A DNA stretch of 64,000 nt from Amycolatopsis tucumanensis (lineage in GTDB: Bacteria; Actinomycetota; Actinomycetes; Mycobacteriales; Pseudonocardiaceae), in assembly GCF_021654135.1 (NCBI RefSeq), contig NZ_JAKGSD010000035.1, positions 1 to 64,000 on the forward strand, read 5' to 3'. The translations under genes were made by a program, and so were the position numbers. Below are positions 23,640 through 32,842 of this stretch, in pieces; the stretch's first letter is position 1, and every line of letters begins with the position of its first letter. The notes under the pieces were generated by a model, which was not told the DNA's origin, searched no databases, and saw nothing but the letters and a program-made list of their open reading frames with translations.

Positions 23640-24554
23640 CTAGTACTCCCCGTGCACGAGGTTCTGCGGCAGCTCCCCGCCGGCGTAGCGGGCGATCTCC
23701 GCGGCGACCACCGCGTACGAGCGCCGCTTGCTGCCCGTCACCGAGCCGGCCACGTGCGGCGTCAGCAGCACGTTCGGCGCGGTCCACAGTGGATGGTCCG
23801 CGGGCAGCGGCTCGGGGTCGGTGACGTCCAGCGCGGCCCGCAGGCGGCCCGCGGTCAGCTCGGCCACCAGCGCGTCCGTGTCGACCACCGGTCCGCGCGC
23901 GGCGTTGACGAGGATCGCGCCGTCGGGCATCGCGGCGAGGAACTTCGCGTCCACCATCCCCCGGGTGCGCGAGGTCAGCGGCACCATCAGCGCGACGACG
24001 TCGTGCACGCCCAGCAGCGCGGGCAGCTCGTCCACCGGGTGCACGCCCTCACGCGCGCTGACGCCAACCATCGTGACCCGCGCGTCGAACGCCACCAGGC
24101 GGCGCTTGAGCTGCCGCCCCAGGTCACCGGCCCCGACGACGAGCACTCGCTTGTCCTGCAGCGTGTCGGTGGCGTGCAGGTTCCAGCGGTGCGCGGCCTG
24201 GTCGGCGGCGAACCCGGGCAGCTCGCGGTAGATCGACAGCAGCACGGCGACGACCCATTCGGCCGTGCTGCCGCCGTGCGCGCCGCGGCAGGTGGACAGC
24301 AGCACACCGTCCGGCACGGTCCCGATCCAGTTCTCCGCGCCCGCCGACAGCAGCTGGATGAGCTTCAGGTTCGGCAGCGCGCCGAGCACCGCGTCGCGTT
24401 CCTCGGGCCGGTGCGCGCCGGGGACGAGGACCTCGGCGTCGGCGGCCTCGGGCGGCAGCGGCTCGCGCCAGCTGTAGCGGACGGGCCGCACCCCGGGCAG
24501 CTCGCCGAGCACGTGCAGGCCGTCTTCGTCGGGGACCAGAACCGTGACGGGCAT
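23640..24554 (-). CDS. D-isomer-specific 2-hydroxyacid dehydrogenase
   Basis: A 304-residue NAD-dependent dehydrogenase of the D-2-hydroxyacid family. The Rossmann motif VVGAGDLGRQLKRRL lies near 140, catalytic Arg in VNAARGPVVDTDAL near 223, Glu in DVTDPEPLPADHPLW near 250 and His in LLTPHVAGS near 270. Typical relatives reduce glyoxylate, hydroxypyruvate or phenylpyruvate. The ATG at 24554 (MPVTVLVPDEDG) is chosen over an upstream GTG. It lies upstream of the VOC gene in one operon and is divergent from the sugar-dehydrogenase-like gene. Confidence 0.88.
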   Translation of the reverse strand: MPVTVLVPDEDGLHVLGELPGVRPVRYSWREPLPPEAADAEVLVPGAHRPEERDAVLGALPNLKLIQLLSAGAENWIGTVPDGVLLSTCRGAHGGSTAEWVVAVLLSIYRELPGFAADQAAHRWNLHATDTLQDKRVLVVGAGDLGRQLKRRLVAFDARVTMVGVSAREGVHPVDELPALLGVHDVVALMVPLTSRTRGMVDAKFLAAMPDGAILVNAARGPVVDTDALVAELTAGRLRAALDVTDPEPLPADHPLWTAPNVLLTPHVAGSVTGSKRRSYAVVAAEIARYAGGELPQNLVHGEY

Positions 24555-24606
24555 GATCGCCACGGTACTTACCCGTCGTTCACCCACCGGCACCTAGGCT
24601 GGGAGC

Positions 24607-25797
24607 GTGCGTGTCGGGAACGGGAAGGCGCCGTGGTGGCTGGTGGCGGCCTGCGGGCTGCTGCTGACCGGCTGCGCGCAGTTCGACGACCGGGCCGCGA
24701 ACCAGACGTTCGAGCCTGCCCCGGAGCTGACCGCCCCGGCCGGGCCGCAGCCGGAACTGCCCGAGGTGGACGGCGGTGACGACGAGTCGCGGCCCAGCTC
24801 GCCGCAGACATCGATCCCGCCGCCGCAGGGCTGCACCGACTACGACCAGTCGGTGATCGCGACGTGCCTGGACACCGTGTCCGCGCTCGCCGCGTTGCCG
24901 GACACCGGCGCCGCGCCGAGCGCGCTGGCCGCGGAGCGCAAGACGGGCCGCGTGCTGCAGGTGTCGAGCGGTCACACGCCGGCCGAGGTCATCCGCCTGG
25001 ACGTGCAGGCGACCGGTGACGGCGGCCTGACCGGGCTGGCGCTGTCCCCGACGTTCGCCGAGGACCAGCTGGTGTTCGCCTACGTCACGACGGCCACCGA
25101 CAACCGGGTGGTCCGCTTCACGCGTGGCCAGCAGCCGAAGGCGCTGCTGACGGGCATCCCGAAGGGCGCGACGGGCAACCGGGGCGCGATCATGACCGAC
25201 GGCAGGGGCGCGCTGCTGGTCGCGACGGGCGACGCGGGCAACCCGTCGGCGGCGGCGGACCCGAACTCCCTGGCCGGGAAGGTCCTGCGCATCGACACGG
25301 CGGGCAACGCGGCGCAGGGCAACCCGACGCCCGGCTCGCGGGTGTACGCGAGCGGGGTGCACTCCCCCGGCGGCCTCTGCAAGGCGACGGACGGTTCCCG
25401 GATGTGGATCACGGACCGGGGCTCGTCGGCGGACGCGCTGTACGCGATCACGCCGGGCGCGTCGCTCGCGGTGCCGACGTGGACGTGGCCGGAGAAGCCG
25501 GCGCTGGCGGGCTGCGCGGACAGCGGCTCGGCGGTCGTCATCGCCACCTCGGTGGGCGCCAACCTGCAGGAACTGCCCATCACGCTGGACGGTTCGGTGG
25601 GCGGCAAGCCGAAGACGCTGATGGACGGCAAGAACGGCACCGCGTACGGCCGCTACGGCGGGCTGGACCAGATCGACAGCCAGTTCGCGCTCGTGGGCAC
25701 CGTCAACAAGGACGGCGGCCAGCCGATTTCCAGCGACGACCGGGTCGTGCTGATCTCGCTGCAGGCTACCCCGAGCGGCGGCAGCGGCAAGGACTAG
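24607..25797 (+). CDS. Glucose/sorbosone dehydrogenase-like lipoprotein
   Basis: A 396-residue exported lipoprotein: signal peptide with lipobox LLTGC (Cys22), then a Pro/Glu-rich linker to about residue 75, then a six-bladed propeller of the PQQ-dependent glucose/sorbosone dehydrogenase family (TGLALSPTFAEDQLVFAYVT, GNRGAIMTDGRGALLVATGD, SRVYASGVHSPGGLC). The start is GTG. The catalytic His of true PQQ sugar dehydrogenases is not obvious, and many actinobacterial homologues have no shown activity. It is anchored on the outside of the membrane. Confidence 0.8.
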   Translation: MRVGNGKAPWWLVAACGLLLTGCAQFDDRAANQTFEPAPELTAPAGPQPELPEVDGGDDESRPSSPQTSIPPPQGCTDYDQSVIATCLDTVSALAALPDTGAAPSALAAERKTGRVLQVSSGHTPAEVIRLDVQATGDGGLTGLALSPTFAEDQLVFAYVTTATDNRVVRFTRGQQPKALLTGIPKGATGNRGAIMTDGRGALLVATGDAGNPSAAADPNSLAGKVLRIDTAGNAAQGNPTPGSRVYASGVHSPGGLCKATDGSRMWITDRGSSADALYAITPGASLAVPTWTWPEKPALAGCADSGSAVVIATSVGANLQELPITLDGSVGGKPKTLMDGKNGTAYGRYGGLDQIDSQFALVGTVNKDGGQPISSDDRVVLISLQATPSGGSGKD

Positions 25798-25872
25798 GAG
25801 CCAGGTCGGCGCCCCGGCAACGAAAGCCGACCAGCCCCACACCCGGAACCGCAGGCTGGCAACGCAAGCCCG

Positions 25873-26062
25873 AAACCCCCCGAACCACTCCCCTCCCGCA
25901 ACCCGATCCCCAGCCAAATCGGTTGCCGAGCCGCCGGGTCAAGGCACGCTTTCCCGCCTTGACGCGGTGTCTCGGCAACCGAACACTGAAAGATCGGGTT
26001 CGGGAGGGCACCAAATCCGGGCGTAGCGAAGCGAAGCCGGCGCAGTAGAAACCCGCGTAGCG
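25873..26062. repeat. Palindromic dispersed element, copy 1
   Basis: About 190 bp nearly identical to 58850-59044. The core 25892-26007 is a long imperfect palindrome: arms 25892-25945 and 25956-26007 match at most positions around a 10-nt loop (ACGCTTTCCC). A conserved tail containing GGGCGTAGCGAAGCGAAGCC follows. It lies between the convergent lipoprotein and membrane-protein genes. Minus-strand frames through both copies read SVAETPRQGGKACLDP, but this need not be protein. It resembles a REP or MITE; no transposase is present. Confidence 0.85.
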
Positions 26063-26068
26063 AAAACC

Positions 26069-26587
26069 TCAGGCCCGGCGGCGCAGCGCCCGAACGTCCA
26101 GCACAGCCGCCACCAGCGAGGCCAGCGCACCGAGCATCCCCAGGTACCGGCCGATCCCGGCGTACAGCCCGATGCCGCCCTCGTCGAGCAGCTCGCGCGT
26201 GTCCTCGTCGAACTGCCAGCCCATCGCGAACCAGCCGAGGACCATCAACAACAGAGCGACCCCGGCGAAGATCAGCCACAGGTGCGGCAGCCCGGCGACG
26301 CGCACCTTGCGGAACTGTCCGAACGCGACCACCGCGACACCGGCAAGGAGCAGCAGCAACGGCCCGCACCAGGCGAGGAACCCGGTGGTCCAGGCGTCCC
26401 GCGCGACGTCGGAGGACGGCAGTTCCCGCAGGGCCTCGTCGACGACCTGGTTCGTCGCGGACAGGTTCGTCCACGGCAGGAACAGGGCGAGCGTGGCCAC
26501 CACGCCCGCCCCGAACGCCGTCCACTCGCGCCAGCTGACGCGGGCGAGCGAGAACCGCTCGGGCTCTGCGGACACCTTCGACGGCAT
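26069..26587 (-). CDS. Four-helix membrane protein, unknown function
   Basis: A 172-residue membrane protein. Predicted helices are at about 25-42 (FGAGVVATLALFLPW), 70-88 (FLAWCGPLLLLLAGVAVVAF), 100-123 (LWLIFAGVALLLMVLGWF) and 143-163. A 30-residue soluble loop follows the first helix. I recognise no domain. It starts 2 bp after gatB on the same strand and may be carried on its transcript. Its 3' end abuts the dispersed repeat. Confidence 0.75.
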   Translation of the reverse strand: MPSKVSAEPERFSLARVSWREWTAFGAGVVATLALFLPWTNLSATNQVVDEALRELPSSDVARDAWTTGFLAWCGPLLLLLAGVAVVAFGQFRKVRVAGLPHLWLIFAGVALLLMVLGWFAMGWQFDEDTRELLDEGGIGLYAGIGRYLGMLGALASLVAAVLDVRALRRRA

Positions 26588-26589
26588 CC

Positions 26590-28095
26590 TCAGGCGCCCA
26601 CCCGCTCGATGATCAGCTCGCGGACGCGCTTGGCGTCCGCCTGGCCCTTGGTCGCCTTCATGACCGCGCCGACGATCGCGCCCGCCGCCTGCACCTTGCC
26701 GCCACGGATCTTGTCCGCGATGTCCGGCTGCGCGGCCAGCGCCTCGTCGACCGCGGCGAGCAGCGCCGAGTCGTCCGAGACGACCTTCAGGCCCCGCTTC
26801 TCCACGACCTCGTCCGGCTCGCCCTCACCGGCCAGCACGCCCTTGACGACCTCGCGCGCGAGCTTGTTGGTCAGCTCGCCGGCGTCGACCAGCGCCGCCA
26901 CCCTGGCGACCTGCGCCGGGGTGATCGGCAGCGCGGCGATCTCGGTCTCGCGGGCGTTGGCCTCCTGCGCCAGGAAGTTCACCCACCAGCTGCGGGCGTC
27001 GTTCGGCTTCGCGCCCTCGGCGACGGTCGCCTCGACCAGCTCGACCGCGCCCGAGTTGAACAGGTCGCGCAGCTCCTCGGCGGACAGGTTCCACTCGGTC
27101 TGGATCCGCTTGCGGCGCGCGGCCGGCATCTCCGGCAGCGTCCCGCGCAGCTGTTCGACCCACTCGCGCGACGGCGCGATCGGGACCAGGTCGGGCTCCG
27201 GGAAGTACCGGTAGTCCTCGGCGGTCTCCTTGGTGCGGCCCGGCGAGGTGGTGCCGTCGGACTCCTGGAAGTGCCGGGTCTCCTGGGTGACCGTGCCGCC
27301 CGCGACCAGCACCGCGGCCTGCCGCGTCATCTCGTACCGCACGGCGCGCTCGACGCTGCGGAAGGAGTTGACGTTCTTGGTCTCGGTGCGGGTGCCGAAC
27401 TCGGTGGCGCCCTTCGGCATCAGCGACACGTTCGCGTCGCAGCGCAGCGAGCCCTGGTCCATCCGCACGTCGGAGACGTCCAGCGCCAGCAGCAGGTCCC
27501 GCAGCGCGGTCACGTACGCGCGGGCGACCTCGGGGGCCCGCTCGCCCATGCCGACGATCGGCTTGGTGACGATCTCGATGAGCGGCACGCCGGCGCGGTT
27601 GTAGTCCAGCAGCGAGTGCTCCGCGCCGTGAATGCGGCCGGTGGCGCCACCGACGTGCAGCGACTTGCCGGTGTCCTCCTCCATGTGCGCGCGCTCGATC
27701 TCCACGCGCACGACCTCGCCGTCGTCCAGCGTCACGTCCAGGTAGCCGTTGAACGCGATCGGCTCGTCGTACTGCGAGGTCTGGAAGTTCTTCGGCATGT
27801 CCGGGTAGAAGTAGTTCTTCCGGGCGAACCGGCACCACTCGGCGATCTCGCAGTTCAGCGCGAGGCCGATGCGGATCGCGCCCTCGACGCCCTTGCCGTT
27901 GAGCACCGGCAGCGCGCCGGGCAGGCCGAGGCAGGTCGGGCACACGTTGGTGTTGGGCTCGCCGCCGAACTCGTTGGCGCAGCCGCAGAACATCTTCGTC
28001 TTGGTGTTCAGCTCGACGTGGACCTCGAGCCCGAGCACCGGGTCGAACCGCTCGACGACCTCGGCGTAGTCCATCACTTCGGCAACGGCGGTCAC
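26590..28095 (-). CDS. gatB: Asp/Glu-tRNA amidotransferase subunit B
   Basis: GatB is the kinase/tRNA-binding subunit of the amidotransferase that converts Glu-tRNA(Gln) and Asp-tRNA(Asn) to the amidated forms. The 501-residue protein shows GLEVHVELNTKTKMFC (about 25), the zinc-type cysteines CGC and CPTC, the conserved YFYPDMPKNFQTSQYD stretch, and the C-terminal YqeY-like tail domain. The GTG start overlaps the gatA stop by 4 bp. An alternative ATG at MDYAEVV would remove seven residues. Confidence 0.96.
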   Translation of the reverse strand: MTAVAEVMDYAEVVERFDPVLGLEVHVELNTKTKMFCGCANEFGGEPNTNVCPTCLGLPGALPVLNGKGVEGAIRIGLALNCEIAEWCRFARKNYFYPDMPKNFQTSQYDEPIAFNGYLDVTLDDGEVVRVEIERAHMEEDTGKSLHVGGATGRIHGAEHSLLDYNRAGVPLIEIVTKPIVGMGERAPEVARAYVTALRDLLLALDVSDVRMDQGSLRCDANVSLMPKGATEFGTRTETKNVNSFRSVERAVRYEMTRQAAVLVAGGTVTQETRHFQESDGTTSPGRTKETAEDYRYFPEPDLVPIAPSREWVEQLRGTLPEMPAARRKRIQTEWNLSAEELRDLFNSGAVELVEATVAEGAKPNDARSWWVNFLAQEANARETEIAALPITPAQVARVAALVDAGELTNKLAREVVKGVLAGEGEPDEVVEKRGLKVVSDDSALLAAVDEALAAQPDIADKIRGGKVQAAGAIVGAVMKATKGQADAKRVRELIIERVGA

Positions 28096-29597
28096 GCCGA
28101 GACTCCCTTCAGCTCCGGAACCCGGTCGATGATCGACCCGCGCGCGACCTCGTAGGCGGCGCCGACCCGGTAGAGCCGGTCGTCGGCCAGCGCCGGGGCC
28201 ATGATCTGCAGGCCGACCGGCAGCCCGTCCTCATCGGACAGTCCACTGGGCACGCTCATGGCGGCGTTGCCGGCCAGGTTGGCCGGGATCGTGCACAGGT
28301 CGGCGAGGTACATGGCCATCGGGTCGTCGACCCGCTCGCCGATCTTGAACGCGGTGGTCGGGGTGGTCGGCGAGACCAGCACGTCCACCTTCTCGAACGC
28401 GGCCGCGAAGTCGCGGGAGATCAGCGTCCGCACCTTCTGCGCCGAGCCGTAGTAGGCGTCGTAGTAGCCGGAGGACAGCGCGTACGTGCCGAGCATGATG
28501 CGGCGCTTGACCTCGGCGCCGAAACCGGCCTCGCGGGTGGCCGACATGACCTCTTCGGCGCTGTGCGAACCGTCGTCGGCGACCCGCAGGCCGTAACGCA
28601 TGGCGTCGAACCGGGCCAGGTTCGACGACGCCTCGCTCGGCGCGATCAGGTAGTACGCCGGCAGCGCGTAGACGAAGTTCGGGCAGGACACCTCGACGAC
28701 CTCGGCGCCGAGCGCCGTGAGCTGCTCGACCGCGCCCTCGAACGAGCGCTGCACGCCGGCCTGGTAGCCCTCGCCGCTGAACTCCTTGACCACGCCGACC
28801 TTGACGCCCTTGAGGTCACCGCGCAGGCCCTCGCGGGCGGCGGCGACCACCGGCGGCACCGGCGCGTTGATCGAGGTCGAGTCGAGCGGGTCCCACCCGC
28901 CGATGACCTCGTGCAGCAGCGCGGCGTCCAGCACGGTGCGGGCGCACGGCCCGGCCTGGTCGAGCGAGGACGAGAACGCCACCAGCCCGTAGCGGGACAC
29001 CCCGCCGTAGGTCGGCTTCACGCCGACCGTGCCGGTGACCGCGCCCGGCTGGCGGATCGAGCCGCCGGTGTCGGTGCCGATCGCCAGCGGCGCCTCGAAG
29101 GCGGCCAGCGACGCGGCCGAGCCACCGCCGGAGCCGCCCGGGATGCGGGCGTGGTCCCACGGGTTGTGCGTCGGGCCGAACGCGGAGTTCTCGGTGGAGG
29201 AGCCCATCGCGAACTCGTCCATGTTGGTCTTGCCCAGGATCGGCACGCCCGCCTCGCGCAGCTTGCGCGTGACCGTCGAGTCGTACGGCGGGATCCAGTT
29301 CTCCAGGGTCTTCGAGCCGCAGGTGGTGGGCAGACCCTGGGTGGTCAGCACGTCCTTGAGGGCGAGCGGGACACCGGCGATCGGCGAGGCCGGGGCCTGG
29401 CCGTCGGCCAGCGCGGCGTCGACCTCACGGGCCGCCGCGAGCGCGCCCTCGGCGTCGACGTTGAGGAACGCGTGGACGTGGTCGTCGACCTCGCCGATGC
29501 GGTCCAGGTGCGCCTGCGTGACCTCCGCGGCCGACACCTCGCGCGCGTGGATCTTCTCGGCCAGCTCGGCGGCCGACAGCCGTGTTAGGTCGGTCAC
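28092..29597 (-). CDS. gatA: Asp/Glu-tRNA amidotransferase subunit A
   Basis: GatA is the amidase subunit that releases ammonia from glutamine and passes it to GatB. The 501-residue protein has the amidase-signature Ser-cis-Ser-Lys triad: Lys in VPLALKDVLTTQG (about 80), Ser in IPGGSGGGSAAS and nucleophile Ser in TDTGGSIRQPG (about 180). The GTG start overlaps the gatC stop by 4 bp, and its own stop overlaps gatB by 4 bp, so all three subunits are translationally coupled. Confidence 0.97.
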   Translation of the reverse strand: MTDLTRLSAAELAEKIHAREVSAAEVTQAHLDRIGEVDDHVHAFLNVDAEGALAAAREVDAALADGQAPASPIAGVPLALKDVLTTQGLPTTCGSKTLENWIPPYDSTVTRKLREAGVPILGKTNMDEFAMGSSTENSAFGPTHNPWDHARIPGGSGGGSAASLAAFEAPLAIGTDTGGSIRQPGAVTGTVGVKPTYGGVSRYGLVAFSSSLDQAGPCARTVLDAALLHEVIGGWDPLDSTSINAPVPPVVAAAREGLRGDLKGVKVGVVKEFSGEGYQAGVQRSFEGAVEQLTALGAEVVEVSCPNFVYALPAYYLIAPSEASSNLARFDAMRYGLRVADDGSHSAEEVMSATREAGFGAEVKRRIMLGTYALSSGYYDAYYGSAQKVRTLISRDFAAAFEKVDVLVSPTTPTTAFKIGERVDDPMAMYLADLCTIPANLAGNAAMSVPSGLSDEDGLPVGLQIMAPALADDRLYRVGAAYEVARGSIIDRVPELKGVSA

Positions 29598-29893
29598 TGT
29601 TCCTCCCCCAGGATCCGCGGCACCCGGAAGCGGCCCTCTTCGGCGGCCGGCGCACCGGCCAGCGCCTGCTGCTGGGTGAGCCCGGGCCGGACCACGTCCT
29701 CGCGGAAGACGTTCGTGAGCGGCACGGCGTGCGAGGTCGGCGGCACGTCGTCGGCGGCGACCTCGCTGACCTTGGCGACCGCGTCCAGGATCTGGTCGAG
29801 CTGACCTGCGAAAACGTTCAGCTCGTCGTCGGTGACCGCGAGCCTGGCGAGCTTGGCCAGGTGCGCGACCTCGTCGCGGGAAATGTTGGGCAC
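29594..29893 (-). CDS. gatC: Asp/Glu-tRNA amidotransferase subunit C
   Basis: GatC is the small subunit that belts GatA and GatB together. The 99-residue protein begins NISRDEVAHLAKLARLAVTDDEL, the family signature, and has the C-terminal PLTNVFREDVVRPGL motif. The GTG at 29893 is preferred, with GGGAG upstream, over a more distal in-frame start. It opens the gatCAB operon. Confidence 0.94.
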   Translation of the reverse strand: MPNISRDEVAHLAKLARLAVTDDELNVFAGQLDQILDAVAKVSEVAADDVPPTSHAVPLTNVFREDVVRPGLTQQQALAGAPAAEEGRFRVPRILGEEQ

Positions 29894-30108
29894 GCGGGTG
29901 ACTCCCGGGGTGTGCGGATCGGTGTTTCGGTGAGTCACAAGTCTATGGCGGCGGGCCTTGCGACCTCGACCGGGTTGTGCACGGCGGGCTCGCGATCCGG
30001 TCTCGGTAGGCAGACGATGGCTCCCCGTGACGGCCTTCGTCTGTCACAATCAGCGGCCGGTTGCGCTCCCCGGCGAGGCGGGAGCGCCGGACCCGAGAGG
30101 GGTTCACG

Positions 30109-30762
30109 TTGTCCTTCCTGATCCGGGTGCAGCTCCCGGACACGCCAGGAACCCTCGGAGCGGTCGCGACGGCTCTCGGCATGATCGGGGCGGACATCCT
30201 CTCGGTGGACGTGGTCGAGCGCGGCGGCGGCGTCGCGATCGACGACATGGTCGTGGAACTGCCCTCCGGCAGGCTGCCGGACGCCGTGATCACCGCGGCG
30301 GAGAGCGTGGAGGGCGTCGAGGTCGACGCGGTGCGGCCGTACGCCGGCGTGCTGGACACCCACCGCGAGCTGGAGCTGGTCGAGGAGATCGCCGCGCAGC
30401 CGGCGTCCGGGTTGGCGGTGCTGGTCGAGGGCGTGCCGCGGATCATCCGGGCGGGCTGGGCGATCGTGGTGTCGGTCAGCGAGCCGGGCGTGGACCGGCT
30501 GGCCTCCTCCAGCGCGGCGCCCGAGGCGCCGATCACCGATCTGCCGTGGCTGCCGCTGGAGCGCGCCACGATCCTGGACTCCGAGGACTCCTGGGTGCCG
30601 GAAACCTGGCAGGAGCTGGGCACCGAGCTGGCCGCGACGCCGCTCGGCAAGCCGGACAAGGCGCTGCTCGTCGGCCGCCCGGGCGGCCCGATGTTCCGGG
30701 CCGCCGAGGTCGCGCGCCTGGCGCACCTGGCCGGGATCGTCGCCGTCGTGCTCGACGGCTGA
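30109..30762 (+). CDS. ACT-domain amino-acid-binding protein
   Basis: A 217-residue protein with an N-terminal ACT domain (SFLIRVQLPDTPGTLGAVATALGMIGADILSVDVVER) and a second, degenerate ACT-like half. There is no catalytic domain, so it is a likely sensor of an amino acid or similar ligand. The start is a TTG at 30109 with GAGAGGGG eight bases upstream, since the domain begins at the next codon. It is divergent from gatC, and its stop abuts that of the MmpL gene. Its effector and partner are unknown. Confidence 0.8.
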   Translation: MSFLIRVQLPDTPGTLGAVATALGMIGADILSVDVVERGGGVAIDDMVVELPSGRLPDAVITAAESVEGVEVDAVRPYAGVLDTHRELELVEEIAAQPASGLAVLVEGVPRIIRAGWAIVVSVSEPGVDRLASSSAAPEAPITDLPWLPLERATILDSEDSWVPETWQELGTELAATPLGKPDKALLVGRPGGPMFRAAEVARLAHLAGIVAVVLDG

Positions 30763-32778
30763 TCACGGCACCTTCGACGGCCACCAGATCCGCCGCCCGA
30801 CGTCCAGCGTCAGGGCGGGCACCAGCAGCGACCGCACGATCAGGGTGTCGAGCAGGACGCCGAACGCGACGATGAACGCGATCTGGGCCAGGAACAGGAT
30901 CGGGATGACCGCCAGCGCCGCGAAGGTGGCGGCGAGCACCACCCCGGCCGAGGTGATCACGCCGCCGGTGAGCGTGAGCCCGCGCAACGTGCCCTCGTGC
31001 GTGTTCGTGCGGAGGGCCTCCTCACGCACCCGGGTCATCAGGAAGATGTTGTAGTCGATCCCGAGCGCCACCAGGAAGACGAACCCGAACAGCGGCACCG
31101 CCGGGTCCGCGCCGGGGAAGTCCAGCAGGTGGTTGAACACCAGCGCGGACACGCCCATCGTCGCCGCGAAGGACAGCACCACGGTCGCGATCAGCAGCAG
31201 CGGCGCGAGCAGGGCCCGCAGCAGCAGCGCGAGCACCGCGAAGATCACCACGAGGACGATCGGGATGATCACCGCCCGGTCCCGCTCGGAGGTCTCCTGC
31301 GTGTCCAGCTGGGTGGCGGTGGTGCCGCCGACGACGGCGTCCGCGCCGGGCACCGCGTGCACGGCCTCGCGGATGCGGCCGACCGTGTCGAGCGCGGCTT
31401 CGGAGTCGGCCGCGTCGGTGAGGATCGCGACGACCTGGACGCGGCCGTCGACCACGTTGGGCACCGCGGCGACCTGCGCCACCCCGTCCACCCGCGCGGC
31501 CTGCGCGACCGCCGCGCCCTGGCCCGCGTTGGCGATGATCGTGGTCGGCGAGCCGGACCCGCCGGGGAAGTGCTTGACCAGCACCTCCTGGCCGGCGACC
31601 GAGTCGACCGGGGTGAGGAACAGGTCGGACTGCGCGACGCCGCCCGCCTTGAGCTGTGGGACGAACGCGGCGCCCGCCAGCAGCAGGACGGTGGTGCCGA
31701 TCCAGATCGCCCGCGGTTTGGCCGCGACGGCCTTGGCGATCCGGCCCCAGATGCCGCTCGATTCCGGGTGCGGCGAGCCGAGCTTGGGCCGGACCGGCCA
31801 GAACGCGGCCCGGCCGAGCAGGGCGAGCGCGGCGGGCAGGAACGTGACGGAGGCTCCGAACGCGGCGGCGATGCCGATCGCGGCGACCGGGCCGAGGCCG
31901 CGGTTGGACTGCAGGTCGGAGAACAGCAGGCAGAGCACGCCGAGCACGACGGTCCCGGCCGAGGCGGCGATCGGCGGCAAGGTGGCGCGCCAGGCCAGTT
32001 TGACGGCTTCGTAGCGGCTCTCGGTGTCGCGGAGTTGTTCGCGGAACCGGGAGACCAGGAGGAGCGCGTAGTCGGTGGCCGCGCCGAAGACGAGGATGAA
32101 CAGGATGCCCTGGCTCTGCCCGTTGAGGGTGAGGACGTCGTGGTCGGCGAGCAGGTAGACGACCAGGCTGGCCAGCCCGAGCGCGGAGACGGCGGAGAGC
32201 AGCACGACGACGGGCAGCAGCGGGCTGCGGTAGACCACGACGAGGATGAGCGCCACGACGATCCCGGCGACCAGCAGGAGCAGGCCGTCGATACCGCCGA
32301 ACGCGGTGACGAGGTCGGCGATCTGCGCGGCCGGTCCGGCGACGAGGACGGTCAGCCCCGGCGGCGCCTGGCGGAGTTCGGCGCGGATCTGCTCGACGAC
32401 CTCGCCGGGTTCGCCGCCGACCAGGACGGAGACGGTGAGTTCGAGGGCCTGGCCGTCCTGGGACGGCTGCGGGCTCGCGACCTGCGTGACGCCGGGGACG
32501 GCCTGGATGCGGGCCGCCGCCTCGCTGAGGAAGGCGTTGTCCTGGGGCGTGACGCCGCTGGTGCGCTCGGCGACGACGATCGCCGGGAGGGTCTGGTCGG
32601 TGCTGAAGGTGCGCTGCTCGTTCAGCGCGCGGGTGGATTCGGCGGACGCCGGGAGGAAGGCGGAGTTGTCGTTGGTAGCGACGTCGCTCAGCTTGCCCGC
32701 GTAGGGGCCGCCGAAGCCCCCGAGCGCCAGCCAGGCGACGACGAGCAGGGCGGGGACGAGCCAGCGTGCGGTCCTCAT
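30763..32778 (-). CDS. MMPL-family RND transporter
   Basis: A 671-residue inner-membrane exporter of the MmpL/RND superfamily. There are two repeats, each with a long extracytoplasmic loop after helix 1 followed by a bundle of five helices; the second half carries FVFLVALGIDYNIFLMTRVREE and the first FILVFGAATDYALLLVSRFREQL, the proton-relay motif regions of the family. It is divergent from a MarR regulator, with a perfect palindrome between them. Export of a lipid, antibiotic or dye with MarR-controlled induction is likely, but the cargo is unknown. Confidence 0.9.
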   Translation of the reverse strand: MRTARWLVPALLVVAWLALGGFGGPYAGKLSDVATNDNSAFLPASAESTRALNEQRTFSTDQTLPAIVVAERTSGVTPQDNAFLSEAAARIQAVPGVTQVASPQPSQDGQALELTVSVLVGGEPGEVVEQIRAELRQAPPGLTVLVAGPAAQIADLVTAFGGIDGLLLLVAGIVVALILVVVYRSPLLPVVVLLSAVSALGLASLVVYLLADHDVLTLNGQSQGILFILVFGAATDYALLLVSRFREQLRDTESRYEAVKLAWRATLPPIAASAGTVVLGVLCLLFSDLQSNRGLGPVAAIGIAAAFGASVTFLPAALALLGRAAFWPVRPKLGSPHPESSGIWGRIAKAVAAKPRAIWIGTTVLLLAGAAFVPQLKAGGVAQSDLFLTPVDSVAGQEVLVKHFPGGSGSPTTIIANAGQGAAVAQAARVDGVAQVAAVPNVVDGRVQVVAILTDAADSEAALDTVGRIREAVHAVPGADAVVGGTTATQLDTQETSERDRAVIIPIVLVVIFAVLALLLRALLAPLLLIATVVLSFAATMGVSALVFNHLLDFPGADPAVPLFGFVFLVALGIDYNIFLMTRVREEALRTNTHEGTLRGLTLTGGVITSAGVVLAATFAALAVIPILFLAQIAFIVAFGVLLDTLIVRSLLVPALTLDVGRRIWWPSKVP

Positions 32779-32809
32779 GGGCTAATACAGTCCTAGGGAT
32801 CGGAGAGTT

Positions 32810-32825
32810 GTTCAGCAGGCTGAAC
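32810..32825. promoter_or_regulatory. MarR-type operator
   Basis: GTTCAGC-AG-GCTGAAC is a perfect palindrome of 16 bp in the 64-bp gap between the MmpL and MarR starts. MarR proteins bind such sites in their own divergent promoters. A TATTAG -10 candidate for the transporter lies on the minus strand at about 32783-32788. Confidence 0.6.
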
Positions 32826-32842
32826 ATTACCGGGAGGTGCGG

